In this document: positions 22,133-32,408 of the stretch, piece after piece
Position numbering within the stretch: position 1 is the stretch's first letter
Layout: each line of letters begins with the position of its first letter
From: Isoetes taiwanensis
Taxonomy: Eukaryota > Streptophyta > Lycopodiopsida > Isoetales > Isoetaceae
Length of the DNA: 64,000 bases
Reading direction: 5' to 3'
Assembly: GCA_021234155.1 (NCBI GenBank)
Contig: JAJEKV010000035.1
Coordinates: forward strand, 8,305,891 to 8,369,890
Notes under the pieces: generated by a model
Databases searched by the model: none
Seen by the model: only the letters and a program-made list of their open reading frames with translations
Told to the model about the DNA's origin: nothing
Translations under genes and position numbers: made by a program

Positions 22133-25100
22133 GTGGCCTACAGCCACCTAGAAATTCCCCCTGCCACGTCGGTAGGGGTATAAATATAATTTTTTTAATT
22201 CTTTAATGCCCTTTTTTTTTGGCCGGAACTTTTTTTTTTTGGCCGGAGCAGTGGAGGTCGGAGCTTTTTCGTTGGCGTTAGGGCGTCGGAGTCGGCGGTA
22301 GGGCGTCGGAGTGGCGCCAATCGAGGCGCCAGGATCTAAGCTTCGATGTCGTTTTCTTTTGATTTTTTTTTGTTTTTTTCTGTTTTCTTCATTAGTGATG
22401 TGATTATTGGTTTTCCTTGCAGGTTTTTATGTAGATCTGTTCCTGTGGAGTTGTTTTTGGCGGTAAATCTTCGGATTTAGTATTTGGATTTCTCTATTAT
22501 TTGTATTGGTAGTCGAGAGGCGTTTCTTGAGTTATTTGCGGTTGCATGCGGCTCTTTACGCAAGTGAAGGCGTTTTTGAGAGAAGATCGAGTTACGCAAA
22601 TTTTTTGTGGAAGTTTTAAGGTTTGGAACTTTGTTTTTTTTGTGTTTACTTATTTTGTATTTTTTGTTTATTAAAGCTTACATGCATTCTAACTTAAGTT
22701 TTTGTTTGTAGGTTGCAATGGTTGGTGTGTTAAACTTCTTGTCACGATTATCTTATCTAATTGTTACGTGTTTATTAGTACTTCCAAGCGGTATGGATGT
22801 GGAATGTCCGTCCTTTTCTATCTGAGTTCACGCTTTGCTCTTGGTCTTTGAAGAAGAGATAGGGATGTTGATCGGTTTACGGAAAATGGGAATCTTGTGA
22901 AATAGACAAGTTTATGGCGAAGTTGAGAAAGAAGAGTGGTATAAAGTTGATTTCGGGGATCGGTGAAAAAAGATCTGAGAGAAAGAGGTTGAGGATCCGA
23001 GGGTTCTTGCCTCTTGATCAAAATGAATGCATGATGTGTATCATGGAGGGAAAGATTGGTCTTCTAAGGCCACTAATTGGGCAAGGAAAAAGTTTGATCC
23101 TTGGGGGAATTGAGAAAGTTTGACATACGTTTCCAATTGAAGATGTTCCCTTGAGGAGATGAATGATATGTTGGTCATGTTCATGATCCAGGTGAAGAAA
23201 AACAATGGCAAAATGTTTCCTGCAAGCAGGTTAGTTACTTTGTTGTTAATTTTGTTTTTTAATTATTAGTTCTAACCTCTTTAATTGTTATTCTTGCAGC
23301 CTCAATAACCTGTTTAAGACTATTGGTCGAATCATAAGGAAGAAACAAGACATGATTATTGAGTAGACAGGAGTTGATAGGGAGAGGTTCAATATTTTAA
23401 GGCATCCAATCTTTGATAGGGCTTGCAAGGTGTTCATTGGTGCTGCAGAGCGTTCAAGACGTGCTGGTGTTGGAGCTGAGAAGAAGAAGACAACAGAAAT
23501 TAGTTTTAATGTGGAGCGCAAATTATTGGCAGATCGTGACCATCAAATTACCTTTAACACAGGTAAATTTCTTCTTTTATTTGTTATTTCTAGTTGTAGG
23601 CTAGTTTTTTTAGCTAGTTTTTAGCTAGTTTTTTCTAGTTTTAGTTTAATGTTTTAGGGTTATTACACTGTTATGAGATTGTTTTCAGGTTTATGATTTA
23701 CACTAATGTAATTTTTGTTTTATTTATAGGTTGTCAAAAAAGGCTGTGCTATTATATGGTTAGTAGGTTTGGAATCAGAGGTCATGCAGAGTTGCATGGG
23801 GTCCTCGATTGTGACATGAGTCTGCGGAATGATGAATTTGGAGAGTCTGTTCAGTACAGAGAACGCACATCAAAGAACTGGAATTGTAGTATCACTAGGT
23901 TTGATGATTCTCACTTCCGGCCTCCTATTTGGAGCTACGAAGCAGATTTTATTGAGACATACAAGCAGTATGTCCGACACTTGCCTGAAAAAGAGAATGA
24001 TATGCCACGACACTTCTTCTTGCAGACAATTCCTAATCCTCGATACAATGTAAGTTAATTACTATTATTTTCTTTAAATATTTTATTTTTTTTCTAATAT
24101 GTTTCTTGTTTTTTGCAGGTGTGGTATCAAAAGGTGCCTATGGGTGTCAATAAATTACGGACTTGGCTGCAAGCAATGGGGAGTCTTGTGAGTGATATCG
24201 AAATCACTAATAAGAGTGGTCGTGTTACTTTAGTTTCTAGGCTTTCGATGGCTGGAGTTCCACCAGAAGTTGGGATGTTGATCACTGGGCACAGGAAGGT
24301 CAAGTCTTATAGCAAGTAGTTTATATTTATTTGTTTTATGGTTTGTTTTTTCTTATTGCTAACAGTATTTCCTGCAGGTATGATAGGACAAAGGAAATGC
24401 AGGTTGATGCTGCAATGAGCATTCTGGCAGCTCCATATAATGAGGATGGAACTTTAAAAGTTTATAGCGATGTGTTACAGCAAGAGAAAACAAGAAAAAG
24501 CTCAATTATGTCAGCATTTAATGGTGGAGCAAGTTCTAGTAAAGGAATCAAGGATGCTACTAGTGAGAAAGTTGCAGGTGATCAAATTAAAACTTCTGAT
24601 AAGGTAATATATTTCTGTATTCCTTGATTTCATTGTAAAATTCCTTTAGTAACCATTTATTTAAACAGGTTGCTATGTCTGTTGTTCCTTCTATACCTGT
24701 TCCTTCAGTTTCTACAAATATGGATGTTGCTACTGTTGAAGATGTTCCGAATTCAGGAAGTATCACTGTAACAGGTTTGAAGCAGTTGGAAATAGACAAA
24801 TGAGGTTTGGGAAAAGTGCCTGAAGAATTGTCCTCAGTTAGAAGGTGGTAGCATGATTGCAAATTCTACAATGACTAATACAGGTGGTCAGTCTTTTATG
24901 GCGGCAACAAACAAGAATTGCGTGTTTCTGTCAATATCGATTGCGAATCCTTTACAGGCTGGACCGATTATTGAAAATGTGATGGCTTCAATTCCAAAAA
25001 TTTCTTGAAGATGTTTGATCTATCTTGGAGATCTGATAGTAACTGAACTTTGAAATGGGAAACTTGGAAATGTGAAACTTTTTGAAAATGTGAAACTTTT

Positions 25101-25301
25101 TTGTTGAAACTTTTTTGGAAATGTGAAACTTTTTTGAATTTAAGCTGTATTGAAAAATATTATTGTAATCTTATTGTATTGAAAAATTATGTGGTGGCGG
25201 CGCCACCAGACCGCCGCCAGAAATAAAACACTCGAAAACAGTTAAAAAAACCATGAAAAAACCTTAGCAGGTAATCTCAAGGAATTTCTAGGTGGTGTAG
25301 G
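22066..25301 (+). mobile_element. Crypton-like tyrosine-recombinase DNA transposon
   Basis: The uninterrupted site in copy B of element X (TCTTTATGAATGGCGG at about 33036-33051) defines this 3.2-kb insertion exactly. It is bounded by TTATG (22061-22065) and TTACG (25302-25306), a likely 5-bp direct repeat with one change. Its right end GGAATTTCTAGGTGGTGTAGG (25281-25301) is the inverse of CCTACAGCCACCTAGAAATT at 22137-22156 apart from one extra base, giving subterminal inverted repeats of about 21 bp. Between 22066 and 22136 lies an extra foldback. The body encodes a multi-exon tyrosine recombinase (separate entry) and a TATA-like TATAAATATAA at about 22180. Classical Cryptons lack terminal inverted repeats, so the end structure is unusual. 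Confidence 0.75.
23036..24803 (+). pseudogene. Crypton/DUF3504-type tyrosine recombinase, intron-containing, decayed
   Basis: Exons readable from conserved reading and GT-AG borders: ~23036-23229, 23300-23562, 23730-24049, 24119-24315, 24378-24603, 24669-24803. The N-terminal part carries the SAM-like core-binding region (ATNWARKKFDPW, then EEMNDMLVMFMIQV). The catalytic part has FGIRGHAEL (catalytic Arg, codon 23777-23779), TNKSGRVT (second Arg at 24221-24223, with Lys where the first His of HxxR is usual), TGHRKV (His at 24290-24292) and SYSKYDR with the likely nucleophilic Tyr at 24379-24381, split by an intron just before it. This layout is that of Crypton/KIAA1958-type DUF3504 recombinases. 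Damage: an in-frame TAG at 23363-23365 (IIE*TGVDR), a frameshift near 23148, stops before that, and a frameshift at the C-terminal end (about 24800) beyond which the frame stays readable to ~25008. The copy is inactive as read. Confidence 0.8.
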
Positions 25302-25333
25302 TTACGAATGGCGGATGCTGCTGGCCGATTAAC

Positions 25334-25729
25334 CTAGGCAGGGATCTGATGGGTTCTGCCCAAGAGATATGATGGGTTCTGCCCAAGAGATGGGCATAAG
25401 ATGTAGTAGGGCAAAGCATGGCTACGGCAAACGATGCTAGCATTCTGTCTATGGGTCTTCACAGCAGTGCTATTTCTCAGAGCTTTAGAAAAGGGGCAAA
25501 CAGAGCTATGGCAGCCGGCCAATGCCAATAAATAGAAGCTCTGATCTTCAATATTGAGCTTTATATCACAAACAAGGCATACATTTTGCAAGCAGATATG
25601 GCTTTTTGTATGCATTCTGCTTTGGAAGACTTGTTTTGCAACATGGATAGCAGTCTTTGATAGTTTGGAGTGGCCGCCATCTGCAAAAAAGAGTGTTTGT
25701 GAAGCAATAGCCAAGGAGATTCGTCCCAA
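25334..25729 (-). CDS. Hypothetical ORF within element X
   Basis: 131 residues, rich in Cys, His and Ser, with a segment CLQNVCLVCDIKLN that has paired cysteines. It spans the part of X unique to copy A and the part shared with copy B. No family recognised. It may be untranslated or non-coding sequence of a retrocopied transcript. Confidence 0.2.
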   Translation of the reverse strand: MGRISLAIASQTLFFADGGHSKLSKTAIHVAKQVFQSRMHTKSHICLQNVCLVCDIKLNIEDQSFYLLALAGCHSSVCPFSKALRNSTAVKTHRQNASIVCRSHALPYYILCPSLGQNPSYLLGRTHQIPA

Positions 25730-25870
25730 TCTATGACAGCACAGAGCAAAGTTATGGGAAAGATTCGCAGGTTCATTCCTGGGATAAAAAATGTGATCAG
25801 TGTTCTCATCGACATGGACATGGTGAAGCTTCTCTTATAGTTCCTGAAACCTGAAAATGAAGATCTAATG

Positions 25871-26320
25871 TCTAATACTACAAAGAACCAGGTATGGTTG
25901 TGAGTTTCTGTTTGTGAGTACAGTTTAGATAATTCCTGGTCCTTAAATGTTCTACTGGTCCAATATCTTTAACTTTTTGTTAATCTTCACTGATATATCA
26001 TTTAGATATAAGAAAATGGATCTACTTGGCTGATATCAGATTTATTCGATATGGCCCTTATGTTTTCCTTCGTTGGTCCCCTTATGCACTAATATAAGAG
26101 GCCCTGAATTGTTTGCCTTCAAGCATAGGCAGCTAATTGCAAGCTGCGCGTGGCATAATGCATTTCCTCCGGCATTTGTATTGCTGTAACCCTTAACCTT
26201 AGGTTTCTGATATGAGCAGGTTCCATTTGGAAGGCTAACGCCTATAATGACTGGTATAAGTGATCTGGTTATAACAGGGTTGTTTATCTTGGTTATTGAA
26301 GACTTATTTTTGAACCGTAT
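25871..26320. other. No gene seen; probably part of the diverged third repeat copy
   Basis: AT-rich sequence between element X and the LINE. It is continuous with 30055 onward once the LINE is removed at its target duplication. Confidence 0.4.
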
Positions 26321-26581
26321 TGCGTTAATAGTTTTTTTTTTGTTGAAGGACGTCAGACTTTATTCAATCAAAGAGTCAAATACAAGTATAAATGCAGAGA
26401 CAGAAGCAGAGACCCACCGAGTGAAGCAACCTGCCTAAGCATAAGAGTGCACATCCAAATACTCCTCAAAAATCAATCGCCTCTTGCGAGGGGCAAGTGA
26501 AGAACAATGATACGACTTTACAATGTAACCTTGAGCTTCTTGGAGAACACGATTATCTACGCCACATCGGACCTTTGAAGA

Positions 26582-27318
26582 TTACCAATCTTCGGTCTTT
26601 TTCGAGATAGTCCAAAGCAACCATCCTGGCGCTAGATGAAAAGCCCGGCCTTGTAACTCTGTCCGGTACTTGGGTAAATTGCCAAAAGCGGTTGTTGACT
26701 TGTTAGTGAAACCCCAAAAAGGGAAAACAACCAGTCCCATACATCTAAGGTGTTCACATGAAAAAGCAATGCTCAATGGTCTCGGACCACGCTTTGCATC
26801 TTGGACACCGATTTGAGATTCTAGGGTTAAACTTATGGACAAGCACATTAACCCGCAGACACCTATGAAGAATCGCCACCAAAGAAGCGCCACTTTAGGA
26901 TGAAGTAGCTTGTCCCATGCCCAAGACCACACCTTACGCCATTGAAGAGGAGGAAGTTGAAGAGACCACTTATTAGACGGAGGAAGAATATCGATATCAA
27001 GCAACAAGCGATACATAGAGTTCACAAGTTTGCACTCCTTAATTTCTTCATGACAAACCCATACCAAAATATCTTCTTGGTGTGGCGAGAATAGGCTGTA
27101 GAAAATCAGTAACTTTTTGCCAAAGAACTCTATCCCATCGCCCCAATAGAAACTTTTAGCGAAAAAGCCTCCCATGTCGACCAACTGGCCTGAGTCATAC
27201 CATCTTTGCAATAGTTAAGATTCCAGCACTTTTCCAACGTCTTTGAGTCAATGGGTGCTTTGTAAAAGCAAAGTGGTTGATTGTCTACCGGAGGGATCCA
27301 CCAACAAGGTGCAATCAA
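26582..27318 (-). pseudogene. LINE ORF2 C-terminal part (zf-RVT region)
   Basis: Frame 27211-26582 contains KVWSWAWDKLLHPKVALLWW and a Gly/Trp-rich end typical of the region after the reverse transcriptase in plant LINEs. It is preceded in another frame (27318-27130) by KTLEKCWNLNYCKDG. The terminal Cys-rich knuckle is degraded. Confidence 0.75.
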
Positions 27319-28152
27319 GCTGCATACACTGGCGGTTGGACTGATGTGAAATAAAGTTTTGATCGTGTGCGAGAATCTAACAATCCCTTTAAGAATGGAG
27401 AAGCATTATGATAAGGCCGCAACTCATAAAATAAACTCCATGGAAGAACAGGTTTGAGTGTGACTTTACCAAAAGGGATCTGAGAGGGTAAGAACGTGCA
27501 ATAAAGCCGTAACCCGGAGAATCATCCTTACCTCTGAAGCCGCCAAATGAATTTTGAGATCATAACCTTACTACGCAAATGGAAATCAATCATGCCCAAA
27601 CCTCAGCCGGACTTAGGTTTTATACACTTAGACCATGCAACCTTCACCCACGCCCACGCTTCATTTCCACCCCACGGATAAAGTTTCTAACAACACCCAC
27701 AATCTCTTGAAACTTTGAGTGGGAAGCAAGAATGGCGAAGCCATATAGACATGTGTGTTGCTTAAGACATGCTTAGCAACCGTTACCCTTCGGGCATAGA
27801 TAGCTTAGCAGGTATCCCACCAAAAAGGTGCCTCCCATAACCCCTCGATTATAACATCCCAAGCATCGGAAGTTGAAACATGAATACCTTTGGGATACCA
27901 AGAAGCTTGGTTGCCTTCCCATGAGGCAACACCTTCCGTGGGTAAGCAAGAACACATGGTGGGACTTCATCATCTAGAGTCCACAAAGCGAGAACACTTT
28001 TGCCAACCGACCAAAACTCGGAGGCTAAGGAAAATGTGTCAAGCGAAGCTTTGCATTTTGGAGATTATCGACATCGCTTTCAAAAATAGAAAGGTATCAT
28101 CGCATCTTGATTAATAATTTCTTGAGAGCCATTTTCCATAGGAAGACCCCGA

Positions 28153-28970
28153 TCACATCATCCTCGGTGACACTAGAAAATAATTGTGAAAGCACCTCGC
28201 CACTATTGTAAAAGCAATGGAGCCAAGGGGGCAACCTTGGCCGAACTCCTCTACCAGCGGGAAAGACACACGAGGGCTCTCCCGGAAAGTCTTGTAGATC
28301 TTGCTGAAGTATGCAACTTCATGACATCTCTTGTGAATGGGATACCAAACCCTAAAGCCAATAAACACTTCTCTAAAAAACCCCAATCCACAGCGTCATA
28401 TACCTTGGCAAAGTCAAGTTTGAGATACACAATCTGATGGGCCTTTAGGCTTGCCCAATACATACCTTCATAGGTCATTTACCAACATTATCAAGAATAC
28501 ACCTTCGAGGCAAGAACCCGGTTTGGGTGGGCCGAAATTGACTCAACAAGAACAACACACAACTTCTCTGGCCGAGCTTTTCATAAAAATCTTATACAAC
28601 TTTGTAGAAAGCAATGTTATAGGGCATAATCCGAAATGATCTTGGGCTCTTTACACTTGGGAATGAGGGAAATAGCACCTGTGTTAAGAATTTTGTCCAA
28701 ACACGTATCTTCTAAATTCACAAAATGCATTATATATATCATCTCCAATCCACTCCCAATATTCTTGAAAAAATTCTCTTTGGAAAACCATCAAGACACG
28801 GACATTTTCCTTTCTCCAATAGGTGAGCCGTTGCACCTAGATCGTCTCTAGTGATATTTGTCTCTAAAATTGAGCGTTGCTCTGCTGAAACAATAGAATG
28901 CACTTTAGTTAACACGACTGATTGCATGTCCTCTGAAATGGTAGCGATGCCGAGCAAAGAATCTTGCAAA
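28153..28970 (-). pseudogene. LINE reverse transcriptase domain, broken into several frames
   Basis: Pieces in order: CPCLDGFPKRIF (28969-28739 frame; the usual motif is GPDGFP), LKLDFAKVYDAVDWGFLEKC (28478-28251 frame; the catalytic-Asp motif A region) and EEFGQGCPLGSIAF (28386-28153 frame; motif B, RQGCPLSP-like). The YADD motif C is not readable. Multiple frameshifts make it inactive. Confidence 0.85.
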
Positions 28971-30036
28971 ATGATTATGTAGGTGGCGCTTTAAGTGCAG
29001 GATCGAAACCTCCGAGCCATCCGGGAGAGTGAGAGAGTTAATAGAAGTAGCCATCCTCCTCCGCTTTTGCCGCCCTAAAAAGAAATGAGAACACCTATCA
29101 CCGGACTTAAACCATTGCAAACCGACCTTCAACGGCTCCGGTAACTGCTTGGTCTCAATATCTTTGATTTCTTGTAAGATCGTTTCTCTCTAATGCGGAA
29201 GAAGGAATGTGAGCTCTGCATATTTGTAACTCTGATATAAGGCTGTCGTCAAATGACCTCGGCCTCAACCACTTTCACGATGACCCCATTCCTTAGCAAA
29301 GGATTTGACCCGCCGCCATGGCGGCTACAACCCCTGACATCCCCACGGATGAAGCGAATACTGTGACCATGCATCTTCTGACTGTTTTAAACTCTTCGTT
29401 CTTGGTGGCGGTATTGAGCTTGAAAAATGTTTTAATGGGCCTTCTATTATTTGCCGGTAGAGAAGAAAACCATTGTGGGTTGTGATGAAGCGGAACTATC
29501 AATAGATTAGTCTGTGAAAAGGAAGTACCAAGCCCGGCGCAATAACATTATAATAGCCACGATCATGGCGGCGTAGGGCTCTACCATAACCCCGCCCAAC
29601 CATTACACCATGTGTATGGTGGTCCCCATCAATTTACGCCGGCCAGAAAAGCGCCATGTTCCCTCTCAAATCCTTGGATGACTTGTGATCCCCCGACCAC
29701 ATCTATCAACTTCTGCTTCTACCATATTAAAGTCACCAACCATAAACCAAGCAACATTACTTCCAAGTCTAAGCACCTTACTCCTCAAAGAAGCCCATAA
29801 AGAACCCCTTTGACCCGGTTGATTATGAGCATAAACATTTACAATACTCCATTCCTGACCCTTATCCTGCCATTTAACAATAATCCAGCGACCAAACTTA
29901 TCAGTCTGAGTAAATGTCACATCAATAGAAGACCTCCAAGCAGTGAGAACCCCAGCTTTAGATGAGTCAGCTGCCGCCACCAAAACATTGTACTCCCGAC
30001 CTAGAATGGAAGCCAGCTTGTGTACATCACCTCTTC
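28905..30036 (-). pseudogene. LINE endonuclease (APE type) and linker
   Basis: Frame 29983-29666 carries WSIVNVYAHNQPGQRGSLW and WFMVGDFNMVEAEVDRCG, matching the NVYAP and GDFN motifs of AP-like endonucleases that nick target DNA. Downstream frames, including 29132-28905 (QWFKSGDRCSHFFLGRQKRR), lead to the reverse transcriptase. The N-terminal part of the endonuclease is missing because of 5' truncation. Confidence 0.85.
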
Positions 30037-30173
30037 ACCTCTGCGTTAATAGTTGCATTATGATGTATGGGACAGTTGTTCTCTTTCTCTTATATTTAAA
30101 CTAAGTTTATTTCCTGCCATACTCATTTAATCTGTTGGGCAAAAGGTTTACATTAGGTGATCGGTTGATAACC

Positions 30174-30259
30174 GAGAAGCCTAAGGTACCTTTTGGCCCT
30201 TGCATCTTTACCCTTATCAGGCTAATGATGTATTAGTTGGCTGCAGGTACGGGCTTCTC
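30174..30259. other. Conserved stem-loop, diverged copy 3
   Basis: Outer arms GAGAAGCC (30174-30181) and GGCTTCTC (30252-30259) are complementary to each other but differ from the arms in copies 1 and 2. Inner helix GTACC/GGTAC (30186-30190 with 30246-30250) and the loop segment TTTTGGCCCTTG are kept. Confidence 0.65.
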
Positions 30260-32095
30260 TTCTTAATGTACTTCTTTTGTCCAATAGATCTTAGGTGAGC
30301 TGCGGATTTGTCATCAGAAGATGACTATTTAACAGAAGGATGGAAGACGTTAACATGTCTACAAATACATGAATTTGACTATCCATTTTAGGTAGCATTA
30401 TGTTTGCACTTTTAAAGCGATGCTAAGGTACTCTATTACTCTGGTTTCTTTTCCAAGGTATTACAAGTTGAGCTTGGCTGTTACTTTCTGGTTAGTAGGT
30501 AATGGGTTCTCACATAAACCATTACCATTTTGAATGTCTATTAGGCTATAAGGCCTTTATCTTGCTGGTCGAGTGCTCTATTTTGAACCTGCCCATCTAG
30601 ATTAGAACATGCAGCAGGCCATACTTTAGCAGGGCTGATCATATGCTGCAGGATTGTATTTGCTACATGAATATATAAAAATGAAAGCTAGTTTTCTGAA
30701 CTAAGTTTTATTATTGTATATTCTATATCCTGACATAAATATATTGTTATAAAGTTTTTGATTGCTTGACATTCTTGTCTCTTATTTGCTGAAGTGACGT
30801 GTGGAGTTTTCATGTAGCACCAGTAACATTTGGGCTGTGTGCATCTTTAATTCTGCTGTGATATGCATTCCAGTTATCATTTAAGACCTGAAATCTAAAG
30901 GCTATGACACAGATAATATTGCAGACACTTAAACATGATGCTTTGATGCATTGTTATTTTGTCATTATAATGGTCAATGTTGGGTCTGTTTATGATCAGA
31001 AATCTTAAAGTCACTCTTTATTTTGGCTCATTTTACAGCACAAAATTTCTAGACCTGTAAAAGCCATGAAAATATCATATGGTTCTTATCCGTCTAAGGT
31101 AAAGGTTTAATAGTTCTTTAATGCTCCCAATGAATTTATTTGGCATAAAATCCATTGACCATTTGTTTAAGATAAGATAAGATGAATTTTTACGTCCACG
31201 GGAACCCAACGGGTTATGGGACGGCACATGCAAGGGCAACAACCCATCTAAAACCAAACACAAAACACAAATATTAAAAGGCTACCAAGAATAAGATAAG
31301 ATAATGCTAATGCTAGTGGTAAATTTATGCTTCTAAAATTATCTAGACATAGCCAGTCCAAGGATTGGAAGGCCATTGATCTAGAATAATTGTTGCGCCT
31401 CCCATGTACACTGCCCATTTCTTTTGCAGGCGGGCTGCCCTCACCTTGCAGAACTCCTCCTTACGGTTACACAATTGAAGAGGGGAGAGGTCCTCCTGTA
31501 CTGAGAAACTAGTCCCTCTGAGATGGTTTCCATGCTGAAGAATATGTAAGCGGCTAAGAATGTCTTGAAACCGAACCAAAAGATGGCGAGGACGATCAGG
31601 TCTTGCCGCTCCCACCCTAGCAGCGGAGACAACTCGACTTAAGTAAATGTCCAGGTTTCTGGTTAAGGCCTATTGTAATAGCAGTAAAGATTTTTGTAAC
31701 TGGATACCAAGAAAGAATGGTACCATCCTGGACTTTTAATAGTTCTCGTTTGGCCAGATAAGACAGCAAAGGGATTGACCAATGCTGATGTTTGCGCTAG
31801 TTTTTACTAGTTCAAGCCGGTTTTTTTCATGACACTTCTGTGCATTGGTCTTATCAGTGCTGCTAAACTTTCTTGGTAAGGGTTTTTTTGCATTTGCTAA
31901 AGTTTGATATATGATGCATTCTGCCTACTCAATAAGCAGGATCTAATATATTAACATCTCATGATTCGATATGAATGCAGGCTGAATTCAGAAACTAAGA
32001 ACAGATAGGTCCTGCTATGCAATACTGACACTATGAGGTTGCTACAAAATTGAAAGGGACACTTGTCATAGTTTGCCATTTGGCTTGACACACAT

Positions 32096-32254
32096 ACATG
32101 GACTATTGTCCAAAACATTGCCACTCGGCTTAATGAAAATATGGATGATTCTTGGAACAAGGAATTTTCTGAGTTAGAACTGGACTCATTTTCTGAATTA
32201 AGTTTTACTCCTGAGAACTTTTGCAAGTTATCAACAACTACTTCTGAATTTGAG
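32096..32254 (+). pseudogene. Exon-like remnant, unknown protein
   Basis: Reads HTWTIVQNIATRLNENMDD, then a Ser/Glu/Phe-rich tail, up to a donor GAG|GTAACC at 32254. Two stops lie just upstream in the same frame. It sits where exon 2 of the orphan gene would be in the diverged repeat copy, but similarity to that exon is not convincing. Confidence 0.25.
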
Positions 32255-32408
32255 GTAACCAACTACTTTGATTTTTTAAGTTAATTTCTAACTGGCATTG
32301 AATTCACATAGGGTGTGGCATGGCGCCTGCTTTGAGTAGGGGCCTGCCACCCCTATATCTAAGAATATGCAGGATAAATAATATGCCTCACTCTACGGTT
32401 GGAGGTAG

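Larger units (their letters stand above)
21434..25870 (-). mobile_element. Retroelement X, copy A, interrupted by the Crypton-like element
   Basis: The plus-strand left edge is a T tract followed by ATGCATGCCACATGTTGG, so on the minus strand the element ends in poly(A), as a retroposed transcript would. The parts 21434-22065 and 25306-~25498 match 32409-33236 almost base for base. Copy A extends further (to roughly 25870) while copy B stops near 33236, fitting 5' truncation of copy B. Minus ORFs inside (22009-21593, 138 residues; 25729-25334, 131 residues) match no family I know. The first contains a 15-residue repeat SQSTLGKTNSFKRKG from a 45-bp tandem duplication. No reverse transcriptase is visible, so X is either non-autonomous or a retrocopied transcript. 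The outer boundary near 25870 is approximate. Confidence 0.6.
26334..30041 (-). mobile_element. Non-LTR retrotransposon (L1-type LINE), 5'-truncated
   Basis: The insertion is flanked by a perfect 13-bp direct repeat TGCGTTAATAGTT (26321-26333 and 30042-30054). The 3' end on the minus strand is poly(A), read here as T9 at 26334-26341. Order on the minus strand: endonuclease, reverse transcriptase, connection, zinc-binding tail (zf-RVT). It starts inside the endonuclease domain, so the 5' UTR, ORF1 and the first part of the endonuclease are missing. The coding parts are broken by frameshifts. A second tail copy of the same LINE family is at 43243-43698 (plus). Confidence 0.93.
30055..32260. repeat. 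Diverged third copy of the orphan-gene intron region
   Basis: Shared landmarks with unit 1 in the same order: GGTACCTTTTGGCCCTTG and TTGGCTGCAGGTAC (30185-30250 versus 15732-15798), and CATTGGTCTTA-CAGTG after a T tract (about 31840 versus 17090). Overall identity is low, so this copy is old. A decayed exon-like stretch follows at its end. Confidence 0.6.

Noticed and set aside
22818-23021. Minus ORF inside the Crypton-like element as a second gene
   Set aside because: Antisense to the 5' part of the recombinase region, with no motif, no in-frame continuation and no upstream promoter signal.
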